This document shows, piece by piece, positions 41,697-50,568 of a stretch of 64,000 nt of DNA. Within the stretch, counting starts at the first letter, position 1. Each line of letters opens with the position of its first letter. Made by a program: the position numbers and the translations under genes. The notes below the pieces were generated by a model, which worked only from the letters and a program-made list of their open reading frames with translations, was not told where the DNA came from and searched no databases. The DNA comes from Streptomyces calvus (GTDB lineage: Bacteria; Actinomycetota; Actinomycetes; Streptomycetales; Streptomycetaceae), in NCBI RefSeq assembly GCF_006782915.1, contig NZ_VCNP01000030.1:1-64000 (forward strand). Direction: 5' to 3'.

Positions 41697-42683
41697 GTGC
41701 CAAAGCTTTCCGTGATTGTCCCGTTCTACAACGTGCAGCAATACGCCCCGGACACGCTCGTCAGTCTTCGCGCGAACGCTCGGCCGGACTTTGAGTTCGT
41801 TCTGGTCGACGACCATTCGCAGGACGAAACTCCGGCGATTCTCGAGCGCGCCGCCGACGAGCTCTCGGACATCGCCCAGGTGCGCTACATCCGTCACGAC
41901 CACAATGGCGGACTCGCCACCGCGCGCAACACCGGCCTGGACGCGGCGCGCGGCGAGTACCTGGCCTTCCTGGACGGCGACGACTGGCTCGCGCCGGGCC
42001 ATCTGTCCGAGCTGGTGGCGGCGATCGAGGGGCTGGGCTGCGACTTCGTGCGCACCGACCATGTGCGGGCCGCCGCCCGCGCCCGGACGGTGCACCGCGT
42101 GCCGTTCGGCAGACGGGACGAGGTGCTGAACCCGCGGGAGGCGATCCTGCCGGCCGAACGGACGACGTCGGTGGACTACGCGTACGCGTGGGCCGGCGCC
42201 TACCACCGCCGGCTGCTGGACCGCGGGCTGCTGCACTTCACCGACGGGCTGCGCACGGCCGAGGACCGGCCGTGGATCTGGAAGCTGCACCGGGAGGCGG
42301 AGTCGTTCGCCGTGGTGAGCCTGCTGGGCGTGTTCTACCGGCGGGGTGTCGCCTCCTCGCTCACCCAGATCGGCGACGTCCGCCAGCTCGACTTCATCCG
42401 CGCCTTCGACCAGGTGATCGAGGAGACGGCGGCGGACCGCGACGCGGACCGGCTGCTGCCCAAGGCGGTGCGCACCTACTGCGCGATCATCGCCCACCAC
42501 CTGTCCGACGAGGGCAAGTTCGAACCGGCCGTGGCCCGGCAGCTGCGGACGATGAGCGCGGCGGCGCTGAAGCGGATGCCGCAGGACGTGCTCGGTGAGG
42601 TACTGGAGACCATGGACATGGACCGCTCGGTGACGTTGCGGCGGCTGCGGCGCCGGATCAGCACGGCGAAGGGGGCCGCGTGA
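41697..42683 (+). CDS. Family 2 glycosyltransferase, module 1
   Basis: A 328-residue GT2 enzyme from GTG 41697 (VPKLSVIVPFYNVQQY). The nucleotide-binding part shows FEFVLVDDHSQDETP near residue 33, HDHNGGLATARNTGLDAARG near 66, and the metal motif FLDGDDW near 91. LRTAEDRPWIWKLHREA near 205 is the acceptor/base region (ED). It is about two-thirds similar to the GT2 at 47699-48664 by eye, including FYRRGVASSLTQI and the C-terminal HHLSDEG area. The stop overlaps the start of the polysialyltransferase-like gene, so the two act as a unit. Confidence 0.9.
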   Translation: MPKLSVIVPFYNVQQYAPDTLVSLRANARPDFEFVLVDDHSQDETPAILERAADELSDIAQVRYIRHDHNGGLATARNTGLDAARGEYLAFLDGDDWLAPGHLSELVAAIEGLGCDFVRTDHVRAAARARTVHRVPFGRRDEVLNPREAILPAERTTSVDYAYAWAGAYHRRLLDRGLLHFTDGLRTAEDRPWIWKLHREAESFAVVSLLGVFYRRGVASSLTQIGDVRQLDFIRAFDQVIEETAADRDADRLLPKAVRTYCAIIAHHLSDEGKFEPAVARQLRTMSAAALKRMPQDVLGEVLETMDMDRSVTLRRLRRRISTAKGAA

Positions 42684-44017
42684 TGTCCCGCACCACCCAG
42701 ATCTTCTGCGCCTCGACGCTGTACGGCGTCGCCACGCTGGCGGCCGCGATCGAGTCCGACTGCTTCGCGGAGGCGGAGCGGCGGATCCTGCTCGTGTGCA
42801 ACAACGCCGCGACCCCGGAGACCACGCCGGCGCTGAGCGAGATGCCGGGCTTCGCGCCGCTGCGCGAGCACTTCGACGACGTGCTGTCCTGGAACGAGAC
42901 GATCCGGCCCTTCCACCCGGGGGCGTGGACGCCGCGCAACGACGACATCCCGCTCCTCGAGCGTCATCTGCGGCTGCTGTGGGGGCTGGGCGAGGACCGG
43001 GTGGAGCTGGTCCTGGAGTCGATCCAGGTGCCGCCCGCGCTGACGGTGGCCCGGCTGTTCACCGGCGCCCCGGTGCACGTCTACGCCGACGGGCTGATGA
43101 GCTACGGCCCCACCCGCAACAAGCTCGACCCGCTGGTGGGCACGCGGGTGCGGCAGGTGCTGCACCTGGACCTGGTGCCCGGCCTCACGCCGATGCTGCT
43201 GACCGAGTTCGGCGTGCCGGCCCGGGTGGTGCCGACCGGTGCCTTCCTGAAGGCGATGGACGAAGTGGCCGACGCGTCGGGCGAGTTGCCGCCGATTCCG
43301 CGGGACGCGGCGCTGCTGCTCGGCCAGTACCTGTCCGCGCTCGGCATCCTCTCCCCCGCGGAGGAGGAGGCCCTGCACGTGCGGATGCTGCGCGGCGCGG
43401 TCGAACGCGGCCACCGTCGCGTCGTCTTCAAGCCGCACCCGACCGCCCCGGTCCGCTTCAGCCGCGTGCTGGAGCAGGAGGCGGACCGGCTCGGCGTGGA
43501 CCTCACCGTGGTGGACGTGGCCGTCCTCGCCGAGGTGGTGTTCGCCAGGGCCCGGCCCGCGCTGGTCGTCGGCTGCTTCTCGACGGCGCTGTTCACGGCG
43601 TCCGCGTTCTACGACCTGCCGGTCGCGCGGGTGGGCACCGAGCGGCTGCTGGAGCGGCTGACGCCGTACCAGAACAGCAACCGGGTGCCGGCGGTGCTGG
43701 CCGACGCGTTGCTGCCGGACCTGGAGGCCGGCGGCGGCGAGCCGGCGGCCCCGTCCGTCGAGGAGCTGAACGACCTCGTCACCGCGCTCGGTTTCACCAT
43801 GCAGCCGCAGATCCACCCGCCGCTGCGCCCGGTCGCCGAACGGTATCTCGCCGCCCATCCGGGCCCGCGCACCCGGCGCTACTTCAAGCGCAAGCGGCTC
43901 ACCGCGCTGGGACTTCCCGGCGGCATCCCGAGGCGGCTGGCGTTCCTGCCGCACAACTCGACCGCGCGCCGGGTGGTGCGGCGGGCGCGGGCGCTGAAGA
44001 AGGCCCTGCGGGGCTGA
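42683..44017 (+). CDS. Polysialyltransferase-like glycosyltransferase, module 1
   Basis: A 444-residue protein from ATG 42683 (TGATG overlap with the GT2; GTG 42680 is an alternative). TTQIFCASTLYGVATLAAAI begins the GT-B-like N-terminal domain. HVYADGLMSYGPTR near residue 134 contains the acidic-Asp-Gly motif and VFKPHPTAP near 249 the HP motif of bacterial polysialyltransferases (GT38). GCFSTALFTASAFYDLPVAR near 295 resembles the CMP-binding Ser motif. It ends in a strongly basic tail suited to membrane contact. It should polymerise or extend a nonulosonate-containing glycan; linkage unknown. Confidence 0.8.
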   Translation: MSRTTQIFCASTLYGVATLAAAIESDCFAEAERRILLVCNNAATPETTPALSEMPGFAPLREHFDDVLSWNETIRPFHPGAWTPRNDDIPLLERHLRLLWGLGEDRVELVLESIQVPPALTVARLFTGAPVHVYADGLMSYGPTRNKLDPLVGTRVRQVLHLDLVPGLTPMLLTEFGVPARVVPTGAFLKAMDEVADASGELPPIPRDAALLLGQYLSALGILSPAEEEALHVRMLRGAVERGHRRVVFKPHPTAPVRFSRVLEQEADRLGVDLTVVDVAVLAEVVFARARPALVVGCFSTALFTASAFYDLPVARVGTERLLERLTPYQNSNRVPAVLADALLPDLEAGGGEPAAPSVEELNDLVTALGFTMQPQIHPPLRPVAERYLAAHPGPRTRRYFKRKRLTALGLPGGIPRRLAFLPHNSTARRVVRRARALKKALRG

Positions 44018-44160
44018 CGGCCGTCGGAGCCCCGTTGCCGGGCGACCGCCGCGCGCTCAGCCGTTGGTGGTGGAGTGTTCACCCTCTGTCCACCAGGAGG
44101 CCACCGGCGGACCGTCGTGCTGGGGCACTCTCGGCCTCCGATCGGAGGACGGTGGAACGG

Positions 44161-45417
44161 ATGACGAACCCGCTGGCGGGACTGTTCAAGGCACGGCAGA
44201 AAGAGGCCGCCAGGCCGGCGCTGTTCGCCCGGGGCATGCGCCTGTGCGGTGAGTATCTCGCGGCGCACGAGGACCGCGGCACCCCGCCGGACGCCCGCAT
44301 CAGCCGGGCCATCGGCGTCTACGCCGCCTCCCTCGACACCCCGTCCGCCGACTCCTTCGACGCCCTGCTCCAGGTGGGCGAGCGCGCACTGGAGGCCGGC
44401 GGCGCCGGCGAACTCGGCCTGGCCCTGGACGTCGCCGAGACCTCGACCCTGATCCGGCAGCGCTCCAAGGGCGCGTGGCGGCTGCACGGCCGGGCACTGG
44501 ACGGACTCGGCCGCGACGAGGAGGCGCTGGAGAGCTACGGCCGCTACCTCACGCTGGTGCAGAACGGCGACCCGGCCGAGGGCATCGCCCGCAGGATCGA
44601 CACGCTGCGGCGCCGCCGGGCCTGCCTGGAGGAGGCCGCCGGCCTCTTCCCCGGCCCCGGCGCGGAGCTGCGCGACCTGCCGGCCCGGCCCACCGGGGAC
44701 GCGGCACCGGAGTTCGCCGCGTTCACCCGGGCGCGGGTGGCCGAGCACGGCATGGGCGACCCCGGCGTGCGCCGGCTGCTGGAGCTGTACGGCACCTACC
44801 GGCGGCTCGTCGAGCGGTCCGGCACGGCCGACCCGCTGCTCGGCGGGACCACGCCGGTCGGCGTCAGCGGGCTGCGCGGCCTGCTCGCGGGCCGGACGGT
44901 GTGCCTGGTCTCCAACGCCGGCGAGGTCTTCGGGAGCGGGCTCGGCGCGGAGATCGACGACTACGACGTGGTGGTGCGCTGCGACGCCTTCCGGATCCGC
45001 GCGGAGGGCACCGGTGGGCGCACCGGCCTGCACGCCGTGACGCTGCGTGGCGGCACCCCGTGGGAGGGGTCGCCGTGGACGCAGCGGACCGGCATCCGGC
45101 TGGTGTTCGGGGACCCGGCCGGGGCGTGGCGCCGCGCCACCCGGCAGCGGCTGGTGCCCGGTGCGCAGGAGCACGTCGGGGACGCCTCGCTGCGCCGGCC
45201 GCTCGCCGACCCGGCGCTGCTCGGCGAGGACCGCTGGGACGCCGGGACCAGCACCGCGTTCACCGTGCTGCGGCTGCTGGACTTCCTGGACGTCAGCCCC
45301 CGACTGGACCTCATCGGCTTCGACAAGCCCGGCCGGCTGCGGCCGCGGGAGGCCGAGTGGGTCATGGACCGTGCGACGCACGTCGACGACAGCAAGATGA
45401 GGATCGCCCTGCGATGA
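44161..45417 (+). CDS. TPR protein with C-terminal GT29-like sialyltransferase domain
   Basis: A 418-residue protein from ATG 44161, preceded by GGAGG. Residues about 10-165 are helical with TPR-like repeats (GRALDGLGRDEEALESYGRY). From about 242 the sequence reads VCLVSNAGEVFGSGLGAEID then DYDVVVRCDAFRI, closely following the L sialylmotif of eukaryotic-type GT29 enzymes (VVGNSG...G..ID..D.V.R.N.AP). GTSTAFTVLRLLDFL...LDLIGFD near 361-387 follows motif S (STG...L...V.L.GF). A His near 405 is a candidate for motif VS. Transfer of a CMP-nonulosonate fits the neighbours. Its stop overlaps the next start (ATGA). Confidence 0.75.
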   Translation: MTNPLAGLFKARQKEAARPALFARGMRLCGEYLAAHEDRGTPPDARISRAIGVYAASLDTPSADSFDALLQVGERALEAGGAGELGLALDVAETSTLIRQRSKGAWRLHGRALDGLGRDEEALESYGRYLTLVQNGDPAEGIARRIDTLRRRRACLEEAAGLFPGPGAELRDLPARPTGDAAPEFAAFTRARVAEHGMGDPGVRRLLELYGTYRRLVERSGTADPLLGGTTPVGVSGLRGLLAGRTVCLVSNAGEVFGSGLGAEIDDYDVVVRCDAFRIRAEGTGGRTGLHAVTLRGGTPWEGSPWTQRTGIRLVFGDPAGAWRRATRQRLVPGAQEHVGDASLRRPLADPALLGEDRWDAGTSTAFTVLRLLDFLDVSPRLDLIGFDKPGRLRPREAEWVMDRATHVDDSKMRIALR

Positions 45418-47657
45418 CCCACTCCTTGGCGGACGACCGGAGCACCGTCACCGGCAGACGCCGGATCGCCTTCGCCGTCCACACCGACACCGACCGTCTG
45501 CCCGGCGTGGCCACGCTGATCCGCAGCCTGGCCCTGACCAACCCGGGCGTGTGCGAGGACTTCGTGGTGCTGCACCCCGGGCTGCCGGACTCGGCGTTCG
45601 ACGGGCTGCGCCGGCTGCACCCGCGCCTCGTGACGCGCCGCGCGGCGGGACGCGGGGACGTCTTCCGGCTGGACGGCTACGACACCGTCGTGGCGCTCGA
45701 CCCGGCCATGGTGGTGCTGGGCGGCATCGGCGCGCTGCTGCGGCTGCGCCACGGGGTCGGCGCGGTGCGGCAGGTGTGGTGCGACGGCGAGGGCGTCGAG
45801 CACCGGGCCGTGCTGCCGGACGGACTGCTGGTGGTGCAGCGCGCCGACGTGGACGACGCCACGGCGGCCCGGCTCGACGGCGACCGCGACCGCGACGGCA
45901 ACGGCAACGGCGACTGGGACGCGGCCCTCGCGGAGGTCCTGACCCCGCTCGACGCCCGGTACGACTTCCTCACCCGCCGCCTGCACGACGACACACCGGT
46001 GCCGGAGCAGGTCGCCGTGCTGCGCTTCACCGGACCGGCCGACGCGCCCGGCTACGGCCCGGCCGTCGCGGCGCGACGCCGGTTCGAGCTGGACGACGAG
46101 GCGTTCCGGGCCGCGTACTGCGCCCTGCCCGGCGAGAAGCACCCCGACCTCCTGGCGCACCTCGCGCCGCCGCTGCTGCGGGCGCGGCCCTCCCTCGACC
46201 TGGCCCGCACGGTCGCCGACGTGTACCGCAGGCAGGGCCGCTACGACGAGGCCGTCGACGTCCTGGAACCGGTCGTCGGGGACCGGCTGGACGCGCCGCG
46301 CTGCCAGGAGACGCTCGGTGTCTGCCTGATGGCGCTGTCCCGCTACGAGGAGGCCGAGGCGCGGCTGCTGCTGGCCGCCGCGTCACCCGACGTGGCGCCG
46401 CGCGCCTTCGCCCAGCTCGCCCGGCTGGCCTGGCTGTGCGGCCGGGAGAGCGACGCGCACGCCTACGCCCGGGACGGCCTGGAGGCCGACCCCACCGACT
46501 CCGGCTGCCACGCCTGGTACGTCCGCACCCGCCCCGACCGTCCCGGCGAGCGGGCGGAGCCGGCCGACGCCGCGGAGCAGCTGGCGCACGTGGCGCTGTT
46601 CGCGGAGGGCCAGGAGAACGCCGGCGACAAGGTGCTGCCCGAGGCGGTGCGGATGTGCTTCGACACCGACACCGGCCCGCGCCGCTGGTACCAGCAGCCG
46701 GTGCACCGGCTGGTCGACGAGGCGGTGCTGGAGGAGCTGAACGCGCGGCGCGGCGTCGTCGTCGGCGGTGGCGGGCTGTTCCTGCCCGACACCTCGCCCA
46801 ACGGCAACAGCCACTGGCAGTGGAACGTCCCGGACCGCCTGCTGGCCCGGCTGACCGCGCCGCTGGCGGTGTTCGCCGTCGGCTACAACGTGTTCGACGG
46901 GCAGCTCTACCGGCGCGGCCGGTTCGCCGAGAGCCTGCGGGTCCTGGTGGAGCGGTCGGCGTTCTTCGGGCTGCGCAACCACGGCTCGATCGAGCGGGTC
47001 CGCGAACTGCTGCCCGAGGAGCTGCGCGACCGGGTGCGCTACCAACCGTGCCCGACGACGGTGGCCCGCTACCTCGTCCCGGGCTGGGGCGACCCGGTGG
47101 AGCGGGCCGACACGGTCCTGGTGAACTGCGCGTACGACCGCGCGGGCCTGCGCTTCGGCCACGACTACGGCCACTTCCTCGCGCAGATGGCGGACGCCCT
47201 GCGCGGCCTGCGGGAGCGGACCGACGTACGGTACGCGGCGCACATGCCCGCCGACGAGAAGTTCGTGCACGACCTGCGCCGGGAGCACGGTCTGAGCCTG
47301 CCCGTGGAGCAGTTGTACGACATGTCGAACGACGCGATCCGTGACCTGTACCGCCGGTCGCGGCTGGTGATCGGGATGCGCGGGCACGCGGGGATGATCC
47401 CGTTCGGCTGCGGCACGCCGATCCTCAGCCTGGTGTCCCATCCGAAGCTCGCGTACTTCCTGTCCGACATCGGCCGGCGGGAGTGGGGGCTGTCCGTGCA
47501 CGACCGCGACCTCGGCCCCCGGCTGCTGGAGCGGGCGGCGGCGGTGCTCGACGACCATCCGGGGGCCGTGGCGAACGTGCACGCCGCGCAGAAGTTCCTG
47601 TGGGAGACCACGCAGGCGAACCTGGAGGAACTCCGGGAGACCTTCGGCCGGGCATGA
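45414..47657 (+). CDS. GT8-like / TPR / polysaccharide pyruvyltransferase fusion protein
   Basis: A 747-residue protein from ATG 45414, coupled to the GT29-like gene. Residues about 15-250 have a GT8-like fold (IAFAVHTDTDRLPGVATLIR, DGYDTVVALDPAMVVLGGI). The usual DxD metal motif is DPA, so this domain may be inactive or metal-independent. Residues about 260-365 contain two to three TPR-like repeats (DVYRRQGRYDEAVDVLEPVV, MALSRYEEAEARLLLAA). Residues about 390-745 form a polysaccharide pyruvyltransferase domain (VVVGGGGLFLPDTSP near 449, MRGHAGMIPFGCGTPILSL near 655). Ketal pyruvylation of the polymer is the expected main activity. Confidence 0.83.
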   Translation: MTHSLADDRSTVTGRRRIAFAVHTDTDRLPGVATLIRSLALTNPGVCEDFVVLHPGLPDSAFDGLRRLHPRLVTRRAAGRGDVFRLDGYDTVVALDPAMVVLGGIGALLRLRHGVGAVRQVWCDGEGVEHRAVLPDGLLVVQRADVDDATAARLDGDRDRDGNGNGDWDAALAEVLTPLDARYDFLTRRLHDDTPVPEQVAVLRFTGPADAPGYGPAVAARRRFELDDEAFRAAYCALPGEKHPDLLAHLAPPLLRARPSLDLARTVADVYRRQGRYDEAVDVLEPVVGDRLDAPRCQETLGVCLMALSRYEEAEARLLLAAASPDVAPRAFAQLARLAWLCGRESDAHAYARDGLEADPTDSGCHAWYVRTRPDRPGERAEPADAAEQLAHVALFAEGQENAGDKVLPEAVRMCFDTDTGPRRWYQQPVHRLVDEAVLEELNARRGVVVGGGGLFLPDTSPNGNSHWQWNVPDRLLARLTAPLAVFAVGYNVFDGQLYRRGRFAESLRVLVERSAFFGLRNHGSIERVRELLPEELRDRVRYQPCPTTVARYLVPGWGDPVERADTVLVNCAYDRAGLRFGHDYGHFLAQMADALRGLRERTDVRYAAHMPADEKFVHDLRREHGLSLPVEQLYDMSNDAIRDLYRRSRLVIGMRGHAGMIPFGCGTPILSLVSHPKLAYFLSDIGRREWGLSVHDRDLGPRLLERAAAVLDDHPGAVANVHAAQKFLWETTQANLEELRETFGRA

Positions 47658-47698
47658 GCCGTCGGGGATTCACCGCTGTTTTCGAAAGAGAGGCTCAC

Positions 47699-48664
47699 GT
47701 GCCCAAACTGTCCGTCGTCGTCCCGATGCACAACGTGGAAGCGTTCGCGGAGAGCACTCTGCGCAGTCTCGCCGGCAACGCGGACCCGGACTTCGAGTTC
47801 CTGCTCGTCGACGACTGCTCCACGGACGCCACGTCATGGGTGATCGACCGCTGGGCGGAGAAGCACCCCGGCGTCCGGGTGATCCGGCACGAGAAGAACA
47901 TGGGCATAGCCCAGGCCCGCAACAGCGGGATCGACGCGGCCGAGGGCGAGTTCATCACCTTCCTCGACGGCGACGACTGGTACGGCCCCGGCCACCTGGC
48001 CGAACTGGTGTCCGCGATCGAGGAGCTGGGCTGCGACTTCGCCCGCACCGACCACGTCCAGGTGACCGGCACCGAGCGCGTCGTTCGGCGTCCCCCGGCC
48101 CCGCTGCGGGGCGCGGTGATGGACCCGCGGGACGGCATCGCCCCGGCCGACATGGAGACGATGGTCGACTACCCGTTCGTCTGGGCGGGCATCTACCGGC
48201 GGCACCTGTTCGCCGACGGCGGCATGCGCTTCGCCACCGAACTGCGCACCGCCGAGGACCGGTTGTGGATCTGGCGGCTGCACCTGAAGGCCCGCACGTA
48301 CGCCTCCCTCGGGCTGCACGGCGTGTTCTACCGGCGGGGCGTGGCGACCTCGCTCACCCAGATCAAGGACTCCCGCCAGCTGGACTTCATCCCGGCGTAC
48401 GACGCGCTGCTGCGGGACGTCCAGGAGGACCCGGAGACCGACCGCTTCCTGCTGAAGGCGGTGCGCACCTACTGCGCCATGATCGCCTTCCACATCGGCA
48501 AGGCGCACGAGTACGAGTCCTCGGCGGCCCAGCGGCTGCGGCGCGAGGCGCGCGACGCGCTCCACCGCATGCCCCAGCACGCCCTCGAAGAGACCCTGAA
48601 AACCATCGACAGCACTCGGAGCAGGTTGCTCAGCCGCCTGCGTGACGGGCGGAAGGCTGCCTGA
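47699..48664 (+). CDS. Family 2 glycosyltransferase, module 2
   Basis: A 321-residue GT2 enzyme from GTG 47699 (VPKLSVVVPMHNVEAF), with AAAGAGAGG about 6 nt upstream. FEFLLVDDCSTDATS near residue 33, HEKNMGIAQARNSGIDAAEG near 63, metal motif FLDGDDWYGPGHL near 90, and LRTAEDRLWIWRLHLKA near 185 are present. It matches the module 1 GT2 across its whole length. Three bases separate it from the second polysialyltransferase-like gene, repeating the module 1 order. Confidence 0.9.
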   Translation: MPKLSVVVPMHNVEAFAESTLRSLAGNADPDFEFLLVDDCSTDATSWVIDRWAEKHPGVRVIRHEKNMGIAQARNSGIDAAEGEFITFLDGDDWYGPGHLAELVSAIEELGCDFARTDHVQVTGTERVVRRPPAPLRGAVMDPRDGIAPADMETMVDYPFVWAGIYRRHLFADGGMRFATELRTAEDRLWIWRLHLKARTYASLGLHGVFYRRGVATSLTQIKDSRQLDFIPAYDALLRDVQEDPETDRFLLKAVRTYCAMIAFHIGKAHEYESSAAQRLRREARDALHRMPQHALEETLKTIDSTRSRLLSRLRDGRKAA

Positions 48665-48667
48665 TCC

Positions 48668-50020
48668 ATGCCCCAGACGACCCAGATATTCCAGGTCTCG
48701 ACGCTCTACGGAGCGGCGACCCTCGCCGCGGCGCTGGACGCGGGACTGTTCGGAGCGCGCGACGGGGCCCGGCGCATCCTGCTGGTGTCCAACAACGCCG
48801 CGATACCGGAGACGGCGCTGCGCCTGGACGAGATGCACGGCTACGAGCCGATAGCCGCCCGCTTCGACTCCGTGGTCAGCTGGAACGAGGCGATCAGGCC
48901 GTACCACCCGAGCGCCTGGGGCCCGCGCGGCAACGACACGGTGCTGTGGCAGCGGGCGCTCCGGCTGCTGTGGGGCATCGGCGAGCGGGACCACGTCGAA
49001 CTCGCCGTGGAGTCGATCCAGGTCAACCCGGCCCGCGCGCTGGCGGCGATCTTCTCCGAGGCCTCCGTCGACGTGTACGCCGACGGCCTGATGAGCTACG
49101 GACCGACCCGGGAGAAGCTGCCGCTGACCATCGCGCGGCGCATCCGGCGGCTGCTGCACCTCGATCTGATCCCCGGTCTGACGCCGCTGCTGCTGTCGGA
49201 GTACGGCGTCGAACCGGTGGTCGTCCCGGACGGGGCGTTCCGTGGGGTGCTGGACGAGATCTCGGCGGACGCGGCGGACGATCCGCGGCTGGCGCCGGTG
49301 CTGGCCGAGGAGCCGACGGCCGTGCTGCTCGGCCAGTACCTGGCGGCGATCAACATCCTGAGCGCGAAGGAGGAGGAGGACCTCCACGTCCGGATGCTGA
49401 CCGGGGCGGTGCGCGCCGGGCACCGGTCCATCGTCTTCAAGCCGCATCCGACGGCCCCGGCCGGCTACTCGGCGGCGCTGAGCAAGGCGGCGGCGGACGC
49501 GGGCGTGAAGCTCACCGTGCTGGACGCGCCGCTGCTCGCGGAGACGCTGTACCACCACTGCCGTCCCGCGCTCGTCGCCGGCTGCTTCTCCACGGCGATG
49601 GTGACGGCCTCCGCGTACTACGACGTGCCCGTCGCCCGGGTCGGGACCGCGCTGGTGATGGGGCGCCTCAAGCCCTATCCGAACAGCAACCGGGTGCCGC
49701 TCGCGGTGATCGACCACATGGTGCCGGACCTGGAGCGCGCCGAGACCCCGGCGCTCGTCGGCCCGGCGCCCGCGACGCTGGCGCCGCTGGTGCGGGCGAT
49801 CGGCTTCTGCATGCAGCCAAAGACGTACGCGCGGCTGCGGGATTCGACGGCGGACTGGCTGCGCGCCCACCTGGCCGACGCCCCCGGCTACTACTTCCCC
49901 GAACTGCGGCTGGCCGAGCTGGGACTGCCCGGCAGCCGTCCGCGCTCGCGCGCCAGGATCCGGGTGGGCCGGGCCAAGCGCCGGGTGGGCCGGGTGGTGC
50001 GGCGCGGCCGCAAGGGCTGA
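48668..50020 (+). CDS. Polysialyltransferase-like glycosyltransferase, module 2
   Basis: A 450-residue paralogue of the protein at 42683-44017. TTQIFQVSTLYGAATLAAAL opens the N-terminal domain. DVYADGLMSYGPTREKL near residue 136 and VFKPHPTAPAGY near 257 are the acidic-Asp-Gly and HP motifs. AGCFSTAMVTASAYYDVPVA near 303 is the Ser motif. The C-terminus is extremely basic (RARIRVGRAKRRVGRVVRRG), fit for binding anionic lipid or polymer. The gene ends immediately before a 17-bp tandem repeat array. Confidence 0.8.
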   Translation: MPQTTQIFQVSTLYGAATLAAALDAGLFGARDGARRILLVSNNAAIPETALRLDEMHGYEPIAARFDSVVSWNEAIRPYHPSAWGPRGNDTVLWQRALRLLWGIGERDHVELAVESIQVNPARALAAIFSEASVDVYADGLMSYGPTREKLPLTIARRIRRLLHLDLIPGLTPLLLSEYGVEPVVVPDGAFRGVLDEISADAADDPRLAPVLAEEPTAVLLGQYLAAINILSAKEEEDLHVRMLTGAVRAGHRSIVFKPHPTAPAGYSAALSKAAADAGVKLTVLDAPLLAETLYHHCRPALVAGCFSTAMVTASAYYDVPVARVGTALVMGRLKPYPNSNRVPLAVIDHMVPDLERAETPALVGPAPATLAPLVRAIGFCMQPKTYARLRDSTADWLRAHLADAPGYYFPELRLAELGLPGSRPRSRARIRVGRAKRRVGRVVRRGRKG

Positions 50021-50030
50021 CGGGCGACGG

Positions 50031-50345
50031 CCGGTGCGGAAGAGCTGACGGTCCGGAGAAGCTGCCGGTCCGGAGAAGCTGCCGGTCCGGAGAAGCTGAC
50101 GGTCCGGAAGGCTGCCGGTGCGGAGGGGCTGACGGGCGGCGGCCGGTCCGGAAGAGCTGCCGGTCCGGAGGAGCTGACGGTCCGGAAGGGCTGCCGGTCC
50201 GGAAGGGCTGACGGTGCGGAAGGGCTGACGGGCGACGGCCAGTCCGGAGGAGCCGCCGGTGCGGAAGGGCTGCCGGTCCGGAGAAGCTGCCGGTCCGGAG
50301 AAGCTGCCGGTCCGGACGGGCTGACGGGCGGCGGCCGGTCCGGAA
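50031..50345. repeat. 17-bp tandem repeat array
   Basis: Units of GGTCCGGAGAAGCTGCC with variants (GGTCCGGAAGGGCTGAC, GGTGCGGAAGGGCTGAC, and GGGCGGCGGCC interruptions) continue for about 315 bp after the second polysialyltransferase-like gene. The unit length is near-constant but copies diverge. The remaining 50346-50568 holds the promoter region of the acyltransferase and no gene. Confidence 0.88.
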
Positions 50346-50568
50346 GGGGTTCCCGGTACGGGGGGCTGCCGGGCGCGGGCGGTGATCGGGTACGGTCGGC
50401 GGCCGGGCGGGAGAGCGCGGTCACGCCGGGGCCGGCGATCCGGTACGGTCGGCGACCCACCGCACCCGGCCGCCCCGTCGGCACCACTGCCCCAACCGAG
50501 ACCCACCGGCCACGGAGGTTCCACCCTTTCTTCAACTCCCGTACACCGAACGGGCTGAGAGTTGCGCG

